The notes under the pieces are model-generated. The model worked only from the letters and a program-made list of their open reading frames with translations, was not told the origin of the DNA and did no database searches. The translations under genes and the position numbers were made by a program. From NCBI GenBank assembly GCA_024644875.1, contig JAHEGY010000014.1, positions 1-58,660 of the forward strand: DNA of 58,660 bases, in the 5' to 3' direction. Below are positions 17,206 through 26,674 of the stretch, in pieces. The DNA is from Cyclobacteriaceae bacterium (lineage in GTDB: Bacteria > Bacteroidota > Bacteroidia > Cytophagales > Cyclobacteriaceae). The stretch's first letter is position 1; each line of letters opens with the position of its first letter.

Positions 17206-18732
17206 TCAGGCCCGCCACGGTCGTTGTCTGTTAAGGTCCGAATTTAAGACGTTCATAGCAATATTAACATCATCGACGATCTGGAAATCATACATGCCAA
17301 CACAGATAAAATCAGCTCCGTTTTCAAAAGCATATCTGAAACCGACCTCAGGATGTATCGCACCTGCAGCTAATGTTTTAAAAGCAATCCATGGAACATC
17401 AATAGACTTCATATACTCAATAGTGTCTTCCGGATCAGTACACCATATATTGTCGTGTTGATTCTCCTTGTTGGCAGACCAGTAATCGGTATGATGAAGG
17501 GTTTTCATCCAGAAATCAGGTTTTAATCCATATTCGACACAGGCCTTCACTGTCGCCAGTTTATGTCCGCCAATCCCGGCAGGCAGGCCATTTTCCTTAA
17601 TCAAATCCAATGTTTTACCAATTTCCTCCAGTCTACCCTGTTCCACCATCAAGTCGGCCATCCCTCCATGTACATAACATGCACTGGCACCATTATCAAT
17701 TGACATCTGTGCACCTTTCAATGTGTCTTCACCTCCGCAATCAGAAATGAACTTTATATTTCCAATCTTTCTTTTCCAATACGTATTAATGACCCGGCAT
17801 AATACAGGGTTTGTCAGGAAAGCATTTATTCCGCATTTTTCGGCCATCAGAAACGTTTCATATACCTTATCATCATGGAAATATGACTTTACCAATTTGG
17901 ATACGTAAATCAGATCCCTGGCATGCGCCCATCCACCTATAAGGTTCCCTCCAAGTATAACACGACTGAATTCTTCACCAGCAATTGTAGTACTTGGAAC
18001 CTTTGCTGTAAGGTCCTGTAAACTTGTGAAATTGTAAGATTTTATGGTAGCGCTTGTGATGGCATCAGTCCCCTCAAGAAATTTCTCCTCATAGCTGATC
18101 CATCCCTTTTTCTTGATGGCAGCAATCACAAATCCACCAAAAATAGGCAATGTGGCCAGGTTTTTCACAAGCTCTCTTCGGCTCAGTTTTACTTTATCGT
18201 AATTTGGATTTTCTACCGGTTTTCCGTCAACTTCCTTTCCCTGTTTAAGTTGATTTCTGACCAGACTGATCAATCTGTCAATCCCGGGAAGGCTTTTTGG
18301 AGATATGAACAGAAATACGCTTAGTGCCATTAATTCAACAAGGTTCTTATTTACAATAAGATACTGTCCTTCCGCGGGCACGCCAAAATCCATACCCAGG
18401 AAAGGAGGATTTGCCACATAATATAGTGACAGCATTAAAATCCCAAAAGCAGAAGCGTACCTGGTTAAAATTCCAAAGAAAAGAGAAAGTCCGATAAGTA
18501 TCAATCCCCAGATATTGAGAAAATCAACGACCTCCAAAGCTTTCGGATTGGTAGCAAGACTTTGAAAAAAATCAGCGAATATCCACTTGGATACCGATAG
18601 AAAATTATAAGATGTCCAGTTAGGATTGAGCAGTTTAGAGATTCCTTCATATAAAAAATGCCATCCTATGACTGTTCTGAGCAAGACCAGAAAAATTTCC
18701 AGGCCTTTTCTGTTTAATAACTTTGCTTCCAT
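17206..18732 (-). CDS. DoxX membrane domain fused to a Tat-type anchor and a TIM-barrel domain
   Basis: I start the gene at ATG 18732 (an upstream in-frame start at 18762 is less likely); the product has 508 residues. Residues about 12-145 are a four-helix DoxX domain ('LLRTVIGWHFLYEGISKLLNP' at its start). Residues about 183-205 read KLSRRELVKNLATLPIFGGFV, a twin-arginine-like motif followed by a hydrophobic helix, normally found at an N-terminus. The rest (about 230-508) is a soluble alpha/beta domain resembling TIM-barrel proteins often annotated as aldo/keto reductase-like in Bacteroidota ('GGNLIGGWAHARDLIYVSKL'). The Tat helix would place it outside the inner membrane. Function unknown; possibly redox. 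The GH-A gene follows after 68 bases. Confidence 0.78.
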   Translation of the reverse strand: MEAKLLNRKGLEIFLVLLRTVIGWHFLYEGISKLLNPNWTSYNFLSVSKWIFADFFQSLATNPKALEVVDFLNIWGLILIGLSLFFGILTRYASAFGILMLSLYYVANPPFLGMDFGVPAEGQYLIVNKNLVELMALSVFLFISPKSLPGIDRLISLVRNQLKQGKEVDGKPVENPNYDKVKLSRRELVKNLATLPIFGGFVIAAIKKKGWISYEEKFLEGTDAITSATIKSYNFTSLQDLTAKVPSTTIAGEEFSRVILGGNLIGGWAHARDLIYVSKLVKSYFHDDKVYETFLMAEKCGINAFLTNPVLCRVINTYWKRKIGNIKFISDCGGEDTLKGAQMSIDNGASACYVHGGMADLMVEQGRLEEIGKTLDLIKENGLPAGIGGHKLATVKACVEYGLKPDFWMKTLHHTDYWSANKENQHDNIWCTDPEDTIEYMKSIDVPWIAFKTLAAGAIHPEVGFRYAFENGADFICVGMYDFQIVDDVNIAMNVLNSDLNRQRPWRA

Positions 18733-18838
18733 TTTAAAAAATCGGTTTGAATGATAACACAATCTAATTAAATCGTGATTTTATTCAAACTATCTTTCAA
18801 AAAATAGAAGTTTCATTTAATTATCATGAAGGGCAAGT

Positions 18839-19849
18839 TTAGAGGCTTCTTCTTAAATTATAGGTTTTCCTGGCTGATTCATATAGATCAACCGCCTCGT
18901 TATAATCGAGGGTCTGCTGGCCATCTGAATAAGCCTTTTCAGGCCTCTGATGAACTTCCACCATGATGCCATCAGCACCTGCCATAATACTTGCCAGTGA
19001 CATAGGCAGGACATGGTCCCTGATCCCTATGCCATGTGATGGATCTGAAATGACCGGGAGATGTGTTTTTTCCTTAAGAATAGGGATCGCATTCAGATCC
19101 AGGGTATTGCGGCTTGCTTTTTCATAAGTCCTTATGCCCCTTTCACACAAAATCAGTTTTTCATTTCCCCCTGAAAAAACATATTCTGCAGAATACAGTA
19201 ATTCGTCAATGGTCCCGGATATTCCCCGCTTGATCATGACAGGCTTATCGATCTTACCCAATTCATCCAGGAGGTTGAAATTCTGGGTATTTCTTGCTCC
19301 TACCTGGTAAATATCGATATAATCATACATTGGTTCTATCTGGGATACCTGCATAACTTCCGTAATGATCTTAATACCTGCCTCTCTGGCCAGTTTATAC
19401 CATATTTTCAGGCCATCAAGACCAAGACCCCGGAAGGAATAGGGAGAACTGCGTGGTTTATATACACCGCCCCGCATGATCCTGACATTGTTCTTTTTCA
19501 GGTGTTCCAGTGTAGATTGTATATTTTCTTCCCCTTCTATAGAACAGGGGCCAGCCATGATCGAAAAGTTATTTTCCCCTATAGATATGCCATCGCCAAG
19601 ATCGATCATTGTCGGACTCACCTTCCATTTCCTTGATACCAGCTTATAATTATCTGAAACAATATGTATATCTGAGATGCCAGGCATGAATCCAAGCTCC
19701 CGGATGTCAAAATTTAATTTCCCGATACCGATCAGATAGCTTCCTATCTGGGTAGTGACCTCATTGGCACTATAATTTATTGAATGAAGCTTATTGATAA
19801 TTTCATCCTTCTGCTCTGGCGTAATGCCATTTTTCAACTGTATGATCAT
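18839..19849 (-). CDS. aroF: 3-deoxy-7-phosphoheptulonate (DAHP) synthase, type I-beta
   Basis: Condenses phosphoenolpyruvate and erythrose 4-phosphate, the first step of the shikimate pathway. The 336 residues comprise an N-terminal ferredoxin-like regulatory domain (about 1-75) and a KDO8P/DAHP synthase barrel with MAGPCSIEG, 'RGGVYKPRSSPYSFRG', 'QVGARNTQNF' (metal-binding His replaced elsewhere as in the I-beta class), ISDPSHG and 'MVEVHQRPEKAYSDG'. In characterised I-beta enzymes such as that of Thermotoga the N-terminal domain mediates feedback by Tyr or Phe. It is the last gene of the trp operon, 10 bases after trpA, so its supply of precursor should follow Trp attenuation. Confidence 0.95.
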   Translation of the reverse strand: MIIQLKNGITPEQKDEIINKLHSINYSANEVTTQIGSYLIGIGKLNFDIRELGFMPGISDIHIVSDNYKLVSRKWKVSPTMIDLGDGISIGENNFSIMAGPCSIEGEENIQSTLEHLKKNNVRIMRGGVYKPRSSPYSFRGLGLDGLKIWYKLAREAGIKIITEVMQVSQIEPMYDYIDIYQVGARNTQNFNLLDELGKIDKPVMIKRGISGTIDELLYSAEYVFSGGNEKLILCERGIRTYEKASRNTLDLNAIPILKEKTHLPVISDPSHGIGIRDHVLPMSLASIMAGADGIMVEVHQRPEKAYSDGQQTLDYNEAVDLYESARKTYNLRRSL

Positions 19850-19859
19850 AATTCCTCCT

Positions 19860-20636
19860 TTAATTTCCTTTTACACTACGGACATAAGCGACAATATTTT
19901 CTTCGAGATTGTCACTGTTCTTCAAAACGTTTATAAAAGCGCTTCCAATTATGGCACCATCTGCATACTTAGTCGCCAGGGTAAAACTTTGATGATCAGA
20001 AATACCAAATCCAATCATTAAGGGTGATTTTAGATTCATACCTCCTACCCTTTTAAAATAGTCGATCTGATCCGTGGAAAGTCCTTTTCTGGCGCCAGTC
20101 GTTGATGCTGACGATACCATGTAAATGAATGAATTACTTAGGCGATCTATTTCCCTGATGCGGGCCTCACTGGTCTGCGGTGTGATCAGAAATATATTTG
20201 CCAAATGGTGTTTTTGGAAAAGGGATTCGTACTCATTCTTATACTCCTGAACAGGAAGGTCTGGGATTATCAGTCCACTGACTCCCGCTTTCTGACAATA
20301 CAGGCAGAATTTTTCCATACCATATTGATAAATAGGATTGAGGTAGCCCATCAAAATAACAGGGATCCGGATCTTCTTTTGTACTTCCGCGACCTGCGCA
20401 AGTATCTTTTTAAGCGTGATACCGTTATCCAGGGCTATTTTATTACTATTCTGGATGGTAGGTCCATCGGCCACAGGATCCGAAAAGGGGATCCCCACCT
20501 CTATCATATCGGCACCTCCTGCCTGCAGGGCCATCATGATTTTGCCTGTATCGTCCAATTCAGGATATCCAGCTGAAAAATATATGGACAGCAGCTTTTC
20601 AGATCTATCCTCAAATGCATTTAATAATTTATTCAT
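19860..20636 (-). CDS. trpA: Tryptophan synthase alpha chain
   Basis: Cleaves indole-3-glycerol phosphate to indole and glyceraldehyde 3-phosphate and channels indole to TrpB. I choose ATG 20636 (MNKLLNAFEDR, 258 residues) over an upstream TTG at 20663. The TIM-barrel motifs are complete: SAGYPELDD, 'DMIEVGIPFSDPVADGPTIQ' with the catalytic Glu, the mobile loop GLIIPDLPVQE with the catalytic Asp, 'YMVSSASTTGAR' and 'GFGISDH'. It lies 77 bases after trpB and 10 bases before aroF in the trp operon. Confidence 0.97.
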   Translation of the reverse strand: MNKLLNAFEDRSEKLLSIYFSAGYPELDDTGKIMMALQAGGADMIEVGIPFSDPVADGPTIQNSNKIALDNGITLKKILAQVAEVQKKIRIPVILMGYLNPIYQYGMEKFCLYCQKAGVSGLIIPDLPVQEYKNEYESLFQKHHLANIFLITPQTSEARIREIDRLSNSFIYMVSSASTTGARKGLSTDQIDYFKRVGGMNLKSPLMIGFGISDHQSFTLATKYADGAIIGSAFINVLKNSDNLEENIVAYVRSVKGN

Positions 20637-20713
20637 TTTATTTATGTATTTCTCAGTTTCCAATAAGGAAGATTTCCATCACTGAATCACCTGGGCATTT
20701 TTCATTCGTTCTT

Positions 20714-21910
20714 TTAATATCCACCCCAGTTAATTATAGTTTCCAGGTCTTTATCACCCCTGCCGGACAAGTTCACAACAACCACCTCTTCCTTACTGAA
20801 TTCCAGTTTTTCCAGTATAGCCAGCGCATGGGCCGATTCTATGGCGGGGATTATACCTTCCAGCCTGCTCAAGGTAATACAGGCTTGCATGGCTTCATTA
20901 TCCGTAACATTGTGAAAAGATGCCCTGCCTGATTCATGCAAATGTGCATGTAATGGACCGATTCCCGGATAATCCAGTCCTGCTGATATGGAATAAGGTT
21001 CCACCACCTGTCCGTCATCTGTCTGCATCAACAGGGTTTTGCTTCCATGCAGGATACCCGGTTTTCCCAGCGCCGTTGTAGCTGCCGAATATCCACTATC
21101 CACTCCTTTGCCAGAAGCCTCCACGGTGATGAGCTTGACCCTTGCATCATCAAAATAGTGGTAGAAAGCCCCTGCCGCATTACTTCCTCCACCCAGACAG
21201 GCCACGATCGTGTCGGGATAATCCCGGTCTTCAGATTCCATGAGTTGCCATTTCATTTCCTCACTGATCACAGACTGAAAACGGGCCACCATATCCGGAT
21301 ATGGATGTGGGCCTACGACCGAACCTATGATGTAATGCGTATCCACCGGGTTATTGATCCAATGCCGCATGGCTTCATTCGTGGCATCCTTCAGTGTTTT
21401 ATTGCCACTCTCGGCGGCTCTTACCTCTGCACCCAGGATCTTCATACGTTCGACATTCGGTCGTTGCCTGGAAATATCAAGTGATCCCATATAAACCGTA
21501 CATTCCATCCCCATGAGTGCACATACAGTGGCGGTAGCCACCCCATGCTGGCCGGCGCCCGTCTCTGCAATGATCCTGGTTTTTCCCAGTCTCCTGGCAA
21601 GCAGGATCTGGCCTATGGTATTGTTGATTTTATGAGCACCGGTATGGCTCAGGTCCTCCCGTTTTAGATAGATCTTCGCCCCAATCCTTTCGGATAAACG
21701 TTCGGCCAGATACAGTGGAGTCGGCCTCCCAACATAATCTTTCAGTAGTTTGTAGAACGAATCCTGAAAGGATTTGTCGGAAAGGATCTCCATATAGTTC
21801 TGACGAAGCTCCTCCACGTTGGGATATAACATCTCAGGGATATAAGATCCTCCAAAATGTCCGTAAAATCCATTTGGGGCTACATTGTAATCCGTATTCT
21901 GATCAATCAT
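20714..21910 (-). CDS. trpB: Tryptophan synthase beta chain
   Basis: A PLP enzyme that joins indole and serine to make tryptophan. The 398 residues carry the TrpB1-type motifs: '[13 protein letters not shown]', [16 protein letters not shown] with the PLP lysine, '[12 protein letters not shown]', the phosphate-binding [12 protein letters not shown] and C-terminal 'NLSGRGDKD'. It follows trpF by only 2 bases and precedes trpA, as expected for a channelled complex. Confidence 0.98.
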   Translation of the reverse strand: MIDQNTDYNVAPNGFYGHFGGSYIPEMLYPNVEELRQNYMEILSDKSFQDSFYKLLKDYVGRPTPLYLAERLSERIGAKIYLKREDLSHTGAHKINNTIGQILLARRLGKTRIIAETGAGQHGVATATVCALMGMECTVYMGSLDISRQRPNVERMKILGAEVRAAESGNKTLKDATNEAMRHWINNPVDTHYIIGSVVGPHPYPDMVARFQSVISEEMKWQLMESEDRDYPDTIVACLGGGSNAAGAFYHYFDDARVKLITVEASGKGVDSGYSAATTALGKPGILHGSKTLLMQTDDGQVVEPYSISAGLDYPGIGPLHAHLHESGRASFHNVTDNEAMQACITLSRLEGIIPAIESAHALAILEKLEFSKEEVVVVNLSGRGDKDLETIINWGGY

Positions 21911-21912
21911 AT

Positions 21913-22545
21913 TTATAATCTGTCAATTTTTCCTCTGAATAATTTTACCTTTTCGGGATCTTTGAGGCCTGGAGTAGTTTCCAGCCTGCTATTGGCATCC
22001 AGGGCATATAAATAAGGATTCTTTATTTGCTTAACCAGATCTATATTCTCCAGGCCTATGCCTCCCCCCAGGAAAACTGGGATGCTGTAAGGGTATTTTT
22101 CTATAATCTGCCAATCAAAGGGTATGCTGTTTCCGCCATGATATTTGCCCTTCGTGTCAAAAAGAAAATAATCGACATCGCCTGCATAAGGTTCCATAAG
22201 GCTGAAATCAAAATCCTCCCCTACAGAAAATACCTTGACGACCTTGAAACCCGATTTTTTTAATTCAATACAATCTTTCACAGGTTCTTCACCATGCAGC
22301 TGCACCAAGTCAAGAGAAAATGATGAAGCCATCTTTTTTATCTCATCTATGCGTTCATTGACAAAAACGCCAGTCTTCAGTATTGATGAAGGAATATTCA
22401 TTTTGCTTAATTCTTCCAAATTGCCTCCGGCATACCTAGGTGATCCGGGATAAAAGATAAATCCCAAATAGTCCGGCCGGTATTTCATCACGTCCCGGAT
22501 ATTATCCGGGTGCCTCATCCCGCATATTTTCAATTTCAGGTTCAT
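21913..22545 (-). CDS. trpF: Phosphoribosylanthranilate isomerase
   Basis: Converts phosphoribosylanthranilate to CdRP by an Amadori rearrangement. The start at ATG 22545 ([15 protein letters not shown], 210 residues) is preferred to a longer frame beginning at 22596, because KICGM with its catalytic Cys is normally within the first ten residues. The ATG overlaps the trpC stop (ATGA), giving translational coupling. Further motifs are '[13 protein letters not shown]', 'VQLHGEEP', 'FLFDTKG' with the catalytic Asp, and '[12 protein letters not shown]'. Confidence 0.96.
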   Translation of the reverse strand: MNLKLKICGMRHPDNIRDVMKYRPDYLGFIFYPGSPRYAGGNLEELSKMNIPSSILKTGVFVNERIDEIKKMASSFSLDLVQLHGEEPVKDCIELKKSGFKVVKVFSVGEDFDFSLMEPYAGDVDYFLFDTKGKYHGGNSIPFDWQIIEKYPYSIPVFLGGGIGLENIDLVKQIKNPYLYALDANSRLETTPGLKDPEKVKLFRGKIDRL

Positions 22546-23351
22546 AGGCGTATGCTGGATTCTTTTTCTTTCAGACTTGAAATAAACTCTGCACATGCTT
22601 TTTCCGGCCTGTTTTGCTTCATAAATTGTTCTCCAATCAGGAATCCCTGAAATCCAGACTTTTTCAGATATAATATATCTTTTGGATCATGGATCCCGCT
22701 TTCTGAAATTTTTACATATTCAGCCGGGATCTTATCTGAAAGAGATACTGATGTTTCCAGGTCAGTGGTAAATTTTTTAAGATCCCTGTTATTCACACCT
22801 ATAATATCAACAGAGTCATGGATATTGTTGAGCAGTTCCTCCTCATTATGGACTTCCATCAGCACTTCCAGGTCGAGTTTTCGGGCCTTCTGTGATAATT
22901 CTTTAATCTGGTCAGGATCGAGTGCAGCAGCTATCAGGAGTATGGCATCTGCTCCAATGGATTTTGCCTCTATTAACTGGTACTCATCCACAATAAAATC
23001 TTTTCGCAGGATCGGACAGAAATTGAATTTCCGTGCCAGCTTCAGATCATCATTGGAACCTCCGAAATACTTTTCATCCGTCAGAACCGATAAGGCGGAA
23101 GCACCTGCCTGCATATATCCTATAGCAGTTCTTTCAATGGATACATTTGGATTAATTAGGCCTTTAGATGGGGATATTCTTTTTATCTCTGCAATAATCC
23201 CATATTTATCCTTCCTGAGCAGGTACTTCTTCAGTGAAACCACCGGCGCATCAAAATGAATGCTTTTCTCCAGCAATTTTACAGGATAAAGCTCTTTTCT
23301 TCGCTTAACTTCTTCCTTTTTATAAGCTATAATTTCCTCCAGTATATTCAT
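22542..23351 (-). CDS. trpC: Indole-3-glycerol phosphate synthase
   Basis: Closes the indole ring by decarboxylating CdRP. The 269-residue protein is the stand-alone form. Motifs are the N-terminal helix 'ILEEIIAYKKEEVKRRK', AEIKRISPSKG with the catalytic Lys, 'LSVLTDEKYFGG', 'PILRKDFIVDEYQ', 'IGVNNRDLKKF' and 'KISESGI'. Its stop overlaps the trpF start by 4 bases, and trpD lies 28 bases upstream. Confidence 0.97.
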   Translation of the reverse strand: MNILEEIIAYKKEEVKRRKELYPVKLLEKSIHFDAPVVSLKKYLLRKDKYGIIAEIKRISPSKGLINPNVSIERTAIGYMQAGASALSVLTDEKYFGGSNDDLKLARKFNFCPILRKDFIVDEYQLIEAKSIGADAILLIAAALDPDQIKELSQKARKLDLEVLMEVHNEEELLNNIHDSVDIIGVNNRDLKKFTTDLETSVSLSDKIPAEYVKISESGIHDPKDILYLKKSGFQGFLIGEQFMKQNRPEKACAEFISSLKEKESSIRL

Positions 23352-23379
23352 GTTAACTATTTTTCTATTTAAAAAAAAC

Positions 23380-24378
23380 TCAGGCCCTGTTTACTTCAAT
23401 AAACTTATTAAATTTCTTCAGGGCTTCTCCTGATTTCAGGGCTTCTGAAGCTTTATCGATGGCTTCTTTCACTGAGCTGGCAACCCCCGAACCATATAAT
23501 GACATCCCCGCGTTGGCAATCACCACATCGCTCTGGGCCCTGCTTCCTTTGCCTTCCAGAATACCGTAAAATATCCTGGCGGCTTCCTCAACATCTTTCC
23601 CTCCGTACAAATCTGAAGGGTCAACTTCAGACAGTCCCAGGTCTCCGGGACTTAATATAAACTCATTATTCCTTGTGATCATTTTGAATCCACTGGTCAA
23701 GGAGATCTCATCATACCCGTCAAGAGCATGTATGATGGCGAACTGGCTGTCGTACCGCTGATAGAGATAGGCATATAACCTGGCAAGCTCGAGGCTGAAT
23801 ACACCCACGAGTTGTTTCTTCACAAAAGCCGGATTGACCATTGGGCCCAGCATATTGAAGAAGGTCTTAATGCCCAGTTCCTGCCTGATGGGGGCAACAT
23901 TTTTCATTGCAGGATGAAAGAGCGGGGCATGCAGGTAACATATTCCCGATGATTCAATGCTTTTCTTAAGTTGTCCGGGATCATTGCTGAACTTTGCCCC
24001 GAAGTGTGCCAGGATATTAGAAGATCCACATACCGATGATACACTATTATTGCCATGTTTGGCAACCGGTTGCCCGGCTGCAGCAACCAGAAAAGATGAT
24101 AAAGTTGAAATGTTAAAAGTATCCTTACCATCACCACCAGTTCCACAGAGATCAATTGGATCGTATGCTGAAAGGTCAACGGGAATACAGAGTTCCAGCA
24201 TAGCCTCCCTGAATCCTTGAAGTTCATCAACAGTAATACTCCTCATCAGGTATACCGTTAGAAAAGAAGCTACCTGGCTATTATTATAAGCTCCCCGGGC
24301 CAGGTTTTTCAGTATTTCCTTGGCATCATCCTTATTCAGGGATTTATATTCGAACAAGTTGTTTAAAACCTCTTTCAT
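23380..24378 (-). CDS. trpD: Anthranilate phosphoribosyltransferase
   Basis: Transfers phosphoribose from PRPP to anthranilate. The 332 residues include the PRPP/glycine-rich loop CGTGGDGKDTFNIST, 'KHGNNSVSSVCGSSNILAHFG' and 'APIRQELGIKTFFNMLGPMVNPA', all diagnostic of TrpD. It is not fused to trpG. A 143-base gap separates its ATG from the trpG stop, the largest gap in the operon. Confidence 0.97.
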   Translation of the reverse strand: MKEVLNNLFEYKSLNKDDAKEILKNLARGAYNNSQVASFLTVYLMRSITVDELQGFREAMLELCIPVDLSAYDPIDLCGTGGDGKDTFNISTLSSFLVAAAGQPVAKHGNNSVSSVCGSSNILAHFGAKFSNDPGQLKKSIESSGICYLHAPLFHPAMKNVAPIRQELGIKTFFNMLGPMVNPAFVKKQLVGVFSLELARLYAYLYQRYDSQFAIIHALDGYDEISLTSGFKMITRNNEFILSPGDLGLSEVDPSDLYGGKDVEEAARIFYGILEGKGSRAQSDVVIANAGMSLYGSGVASSVKEAIDKASEALKSGEALKKFNKFIEVNRA

Positions 24379-24521
24379 ATCTAATTTTTAATCTTCCAGT
24401 TTTATATCTTTAATTCCGGGTATCCTGCCAGTTAATGATCCCTGGTCATCCCAGGATCCTACTCCAAAGCACTATGCCATTTTATTGATCCCGTTTTATG
24501 CATTAGGTTTATTTATAAAGG

Positions 24522-25094
24522 TCAATTCTTTAACCAGTTTTCAACCATCAGCTTCCCATGTTCTGTAAGATAGGCTTCAGGATGAAACTGCAAGCCTCTC
24601 ACATCATAATTCTTATGCCTTAGAGCCATCACGACACCTTCATTATCCACAGCAGTGATCTCCAGGTCGCCATGCACCGTTTCCGGTACCACGGCCCAAC
24701 TATGGTACCGGCAAACCTTAATTTCCGCCGGTATCCCCACAAAAAGGAAATCCTCTGATTCCAGTATCCGGGTTTCTGTTGTTATTCCATGAAGCACAAC
24801 GGGCATATTGTATAATTCCGCATTAAAGACCTCAGCTATACCTTGATGGCCAAGGCATACGCCCATGATGCTTTTACTGGGTGCATACTCTTCGATCAGT
24901 TTTTCCATGATCCCTGCATCTTTCGGGACTCCGGGACCAGGCGATAAGAGGATCTTATCATATACATCGATCTCCTCGAGATGGATCTTATCATTCCTGA
25001 CAATATCCATGTGTCGGCCATACCCCAATTCACGTATTATATGTACCAGGTTATAGGTGAATGAATCATAGTTATCAAATACCAGTATTTTCAT
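24522..25094 (-). CDS. trpG: Anthranilate synthase glutaminase subunit
   Basis: Provides ammonia from glutamine to TrpE. The start is ATG 25094 (MKILVFDNYDSFTYN, 190 residues); a TTG two codons upstream is less likely. The class I amidotransferase triad is clear: GVCLGHQGI (nucleophile Cys) and FHPEA near the C-terminus with His and Glu. In some bacteria this subunit also serves folate synthesis as PabA, but its position next to trpE argues for TrpG. The gap to trpE is 7 bases. Confidence 0.96.
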   Translation of the reverse strand: MKILVFDNYDSFTYNLVHIIRELGYGRHMDIVRNDKIHLEEIDVYDKILLSPGPGVPKDAGIMEKLIEEYAPSKSIMGVCLGHQGIAEVFNAELYNMPVVLHGITTETRILESEDFLFVGIPAEIKVCRYHSWAVVPETVHGDLEITAVDNEGVVMALRHKNYDVRGLQFHPEAYLTEHGKLMVENWLKN

Positions 25095-25101
25095 ACCCAA
25101 A

Positions 25102-26526
25102 CTAGTTTATAAATTCTCCGGCATCTTTCAAGGCTTTCCTCAATGCTGCCAGCTTGTTATTTACTTCCTGTAACTCACTTTCAGGAACAGATTTCGCTAC
25201 GACACCTGCTCCTGCTTGATAATACAGGGTATTGTTCTTACTAAAAAACGAGCGGATCATAATGGCATGGTTAAAATCCCCATTGAATCCGAGATATCCG
25301 ATAGCTCCGCCATAATAGCCCCGTTGAGTACGTTCATACTTATTGATCAATTGCATTGCCCTGTGTTTTGGAGCCCCGGATAAGGTGCCGGCAGGAAAAG
25401 TATCTGCAACAATACGTACTGTGGAAGTATCCTCCTGAAGATTTCCGGAGACTTTAGATACCAGATGAATAACATGTGAATAAAACTGTATCTCCTTAAA
25501 CTTCTCAACCTCCACATCAGATCCGTTTCTTGAAAGATCATTCCGGGCCAGGTCAACCAGCATCACATGTTCTGAATCTTCTTTTGGATCGTCCGAAAGT
25601 TTCCTTGCGAGTTCAGCATCATATTTATCATTCCCACTGCGTTTAAATGTGCCTGCAATGGGGAAAATACTTGCCCGGTTGTTCTTTATTACGATCTGTG
25701 CCTCGGGTGAGGAACCGAATATCTTGAAATTGCTGTAATCGAAATAAAAAAGGTAAGGAGATGGGTTGATGGCCCTGAGAGCCCGGTAAACAATAAACTC
25801 ATCCCCTTTAAAGCCTGATTCAAACCGTCTGGAGAGCACTATCTGAAAGACATCCCCCAAAAGACAGTGTTCGCGTCCCTTATCGATCACTTTTAAGAAT
25901 TCTTCATCCGTAAAATTAGAAGTCTCCTTCGAATCAATATGGAATTCATAGGTTGGAAAGTTCTTGCTACCAATGAGCGAAATAAGATCCTTAACATTTG
26001 ATTCTGAAGCATCTTCCTCCAATTGGTGATCAAAGACAAACAATTCGCTTTTAAAATGATTAACCACAAGGACATTTCTGAATACCGTGTAATGGATCTC
26101 GGGGATATCATAGTCGGGTTTTTCATTATCATGCAGTTCGATATCCTCGAAATGCTCTATCGCATCGTATGATATATAACCAAACAGCCCATTGGTTATA
26201 AAATTATAAGATTGATCATCGGCTTTAAAACTTGCGATAAACTCGCTCAGCAAATCAATCACCTCAGACCTGTCTTTTAGATTGATCTCCTCACGGGTGC
26301 CGTCGGGATAAGCCATTGACACAACATTCCTCTTAAGAGAGAAAGAGGCAATTGGATTACAGCAGATATAAGAATAACTATTATCTGCTGCGTGATAATC
26401 TGAGCTTTCCAGCAGAAAAGTATTTGCGAACCTGTCACGCAGCTTAAGATAGATACTCACCGGAGTTACTACATCCGCTATCAGTCGTTTTGATGAAGTT
26501 CTAAAAGAAAAAGTTTTCAATGCCAT
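25102..26526 (-). CDS. trpE: Anthranilate synthase component I
   Basis: Makes anthranilate from chorismate with TrpG. The 474 residues show the chorismate-binding domain motifs 'IFGSSPEAQIVIKN', 'PIAGTFKRSG', 'LVDLARNDLSRNG', 'DTFPAGTLSGAPKHRA', 'RGYYGGAIGYLGF' and 'YQAGAGVVAKSVPE'. The N-terminal FLLESSD block (about residues 36-42) is the LLES element where tryptophan binds as a feedback inhibitor, so the enzyme is probably also controlled allosterically. It is the first structural gene of the operon, immediately after the attenuator. Confidence 0.97.
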   Translation of the reverse strand: MALKTFSFRTSSKRLIADVVTPVSIYLKLRDRFANTFLLESSDYHAADNSYSYICCNPIASFSLKRNVVSMAYPDGTREEINLKDRSEVIDLLSEFIASFKADDQSYNFITNGLFGYISYDAIEHFEDIELHDNEKPDYDIPEIHYTVFRNVLVVNHFKSELFVFDHQLEEDASESNVKDLISLIGSKNFPTYEFHIDSKETSNFTDEEFLKVIDKGREHCLLGDVFQIVLSRRFESGFKGDEFIVYRALRAINPSPYLFYFDYSNFKIFGSSPEAQIVIKNNRASIFPIAGTFKRSGNDKYDAELARKLSDDPKEDSEHVMLVDLARNDLSRNGSDVEVEKFKEIQFYSHVIHLVSKVSGNLQEDTSTVRIVADTFPAGTLSGAPKHRAMQLINKYERTQRGYYGGAIGYLGFNGDFNHAIMIRSFFSKNNTLYYQAGAGVVAKSVPESELQEVNNKLAALRKALKDAGEFIN

Positions 26527-26542
26527 ATCGTTTTATAAACAC

Positions 26543-26573
26543 AAAAAAAAAGCTCACTGTAATCAGTAAGCTT
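26543..26573 (-). terminator. trp attenuator terminator and competing antiterminator
   Basis: On the minus strand a 10-base stem AAGCTTACTG / CAGTGAGCTT (one U-G pair, loop ATTA) is followed by eight T residues, 17 bases before the trpE ATG. The segment CTGTAAT (26609-26603), which includes the leader stop codon, is perfectly complementary to ATTACAG (26563-26557), made of the terminator loop and the start of its 3' arm; the next AAG (26602-26600) can also pair with CTT (26570-26568). These are mutually exclusive structures, as required for attenuation: a ribosome stalled on the Trp codons leaves CTGTAAT free to block the terminator, whereas one reaching the stop codon covers it. Confidence 0.9.
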
Positions 26574-26603
26574 CATATATTCTTAATATACCCGTACTTC
26601 TTA

Positions 26604-26666
26604 TTACAGCTGAAAAATAAATTTCTCAGGCCACCACCAGTACAAAGTATTTCTGTTTTCTTTCAT
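26604..26666 (-). CDS. trpL: trp operon leader peptide with three consecutive Trp codons
   Basis: A 20-codon frame (ATG 26666 to TAA 26604) encodes a peptide with the core LYWWWPEK: three UGG codons in a row at positions 10-12, eight codons before the stop codon. It lies directly between the operon promoter and the attenuator hairpin. Three Trp in 20 residues is far above chance, and the position matches the leader peptides of proteobacterial trp operons. Its role is to sense charged tRNA-Trp; the peptide itself probably has no function. Confidence 0.92.
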   Translation of the reverse strand: MKENRNTLYWWWPEKFIFQL

Positions 26667-26674
26667 ATCGGTGA

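Noticed and set aside
24379-24521. Possible second promoter or terminator in the trpG-trpD gap
   Set aside because: There is a short CCTGG/CCAGG hairpin, but no T run and no TAnnTTTG box on the minus strand.
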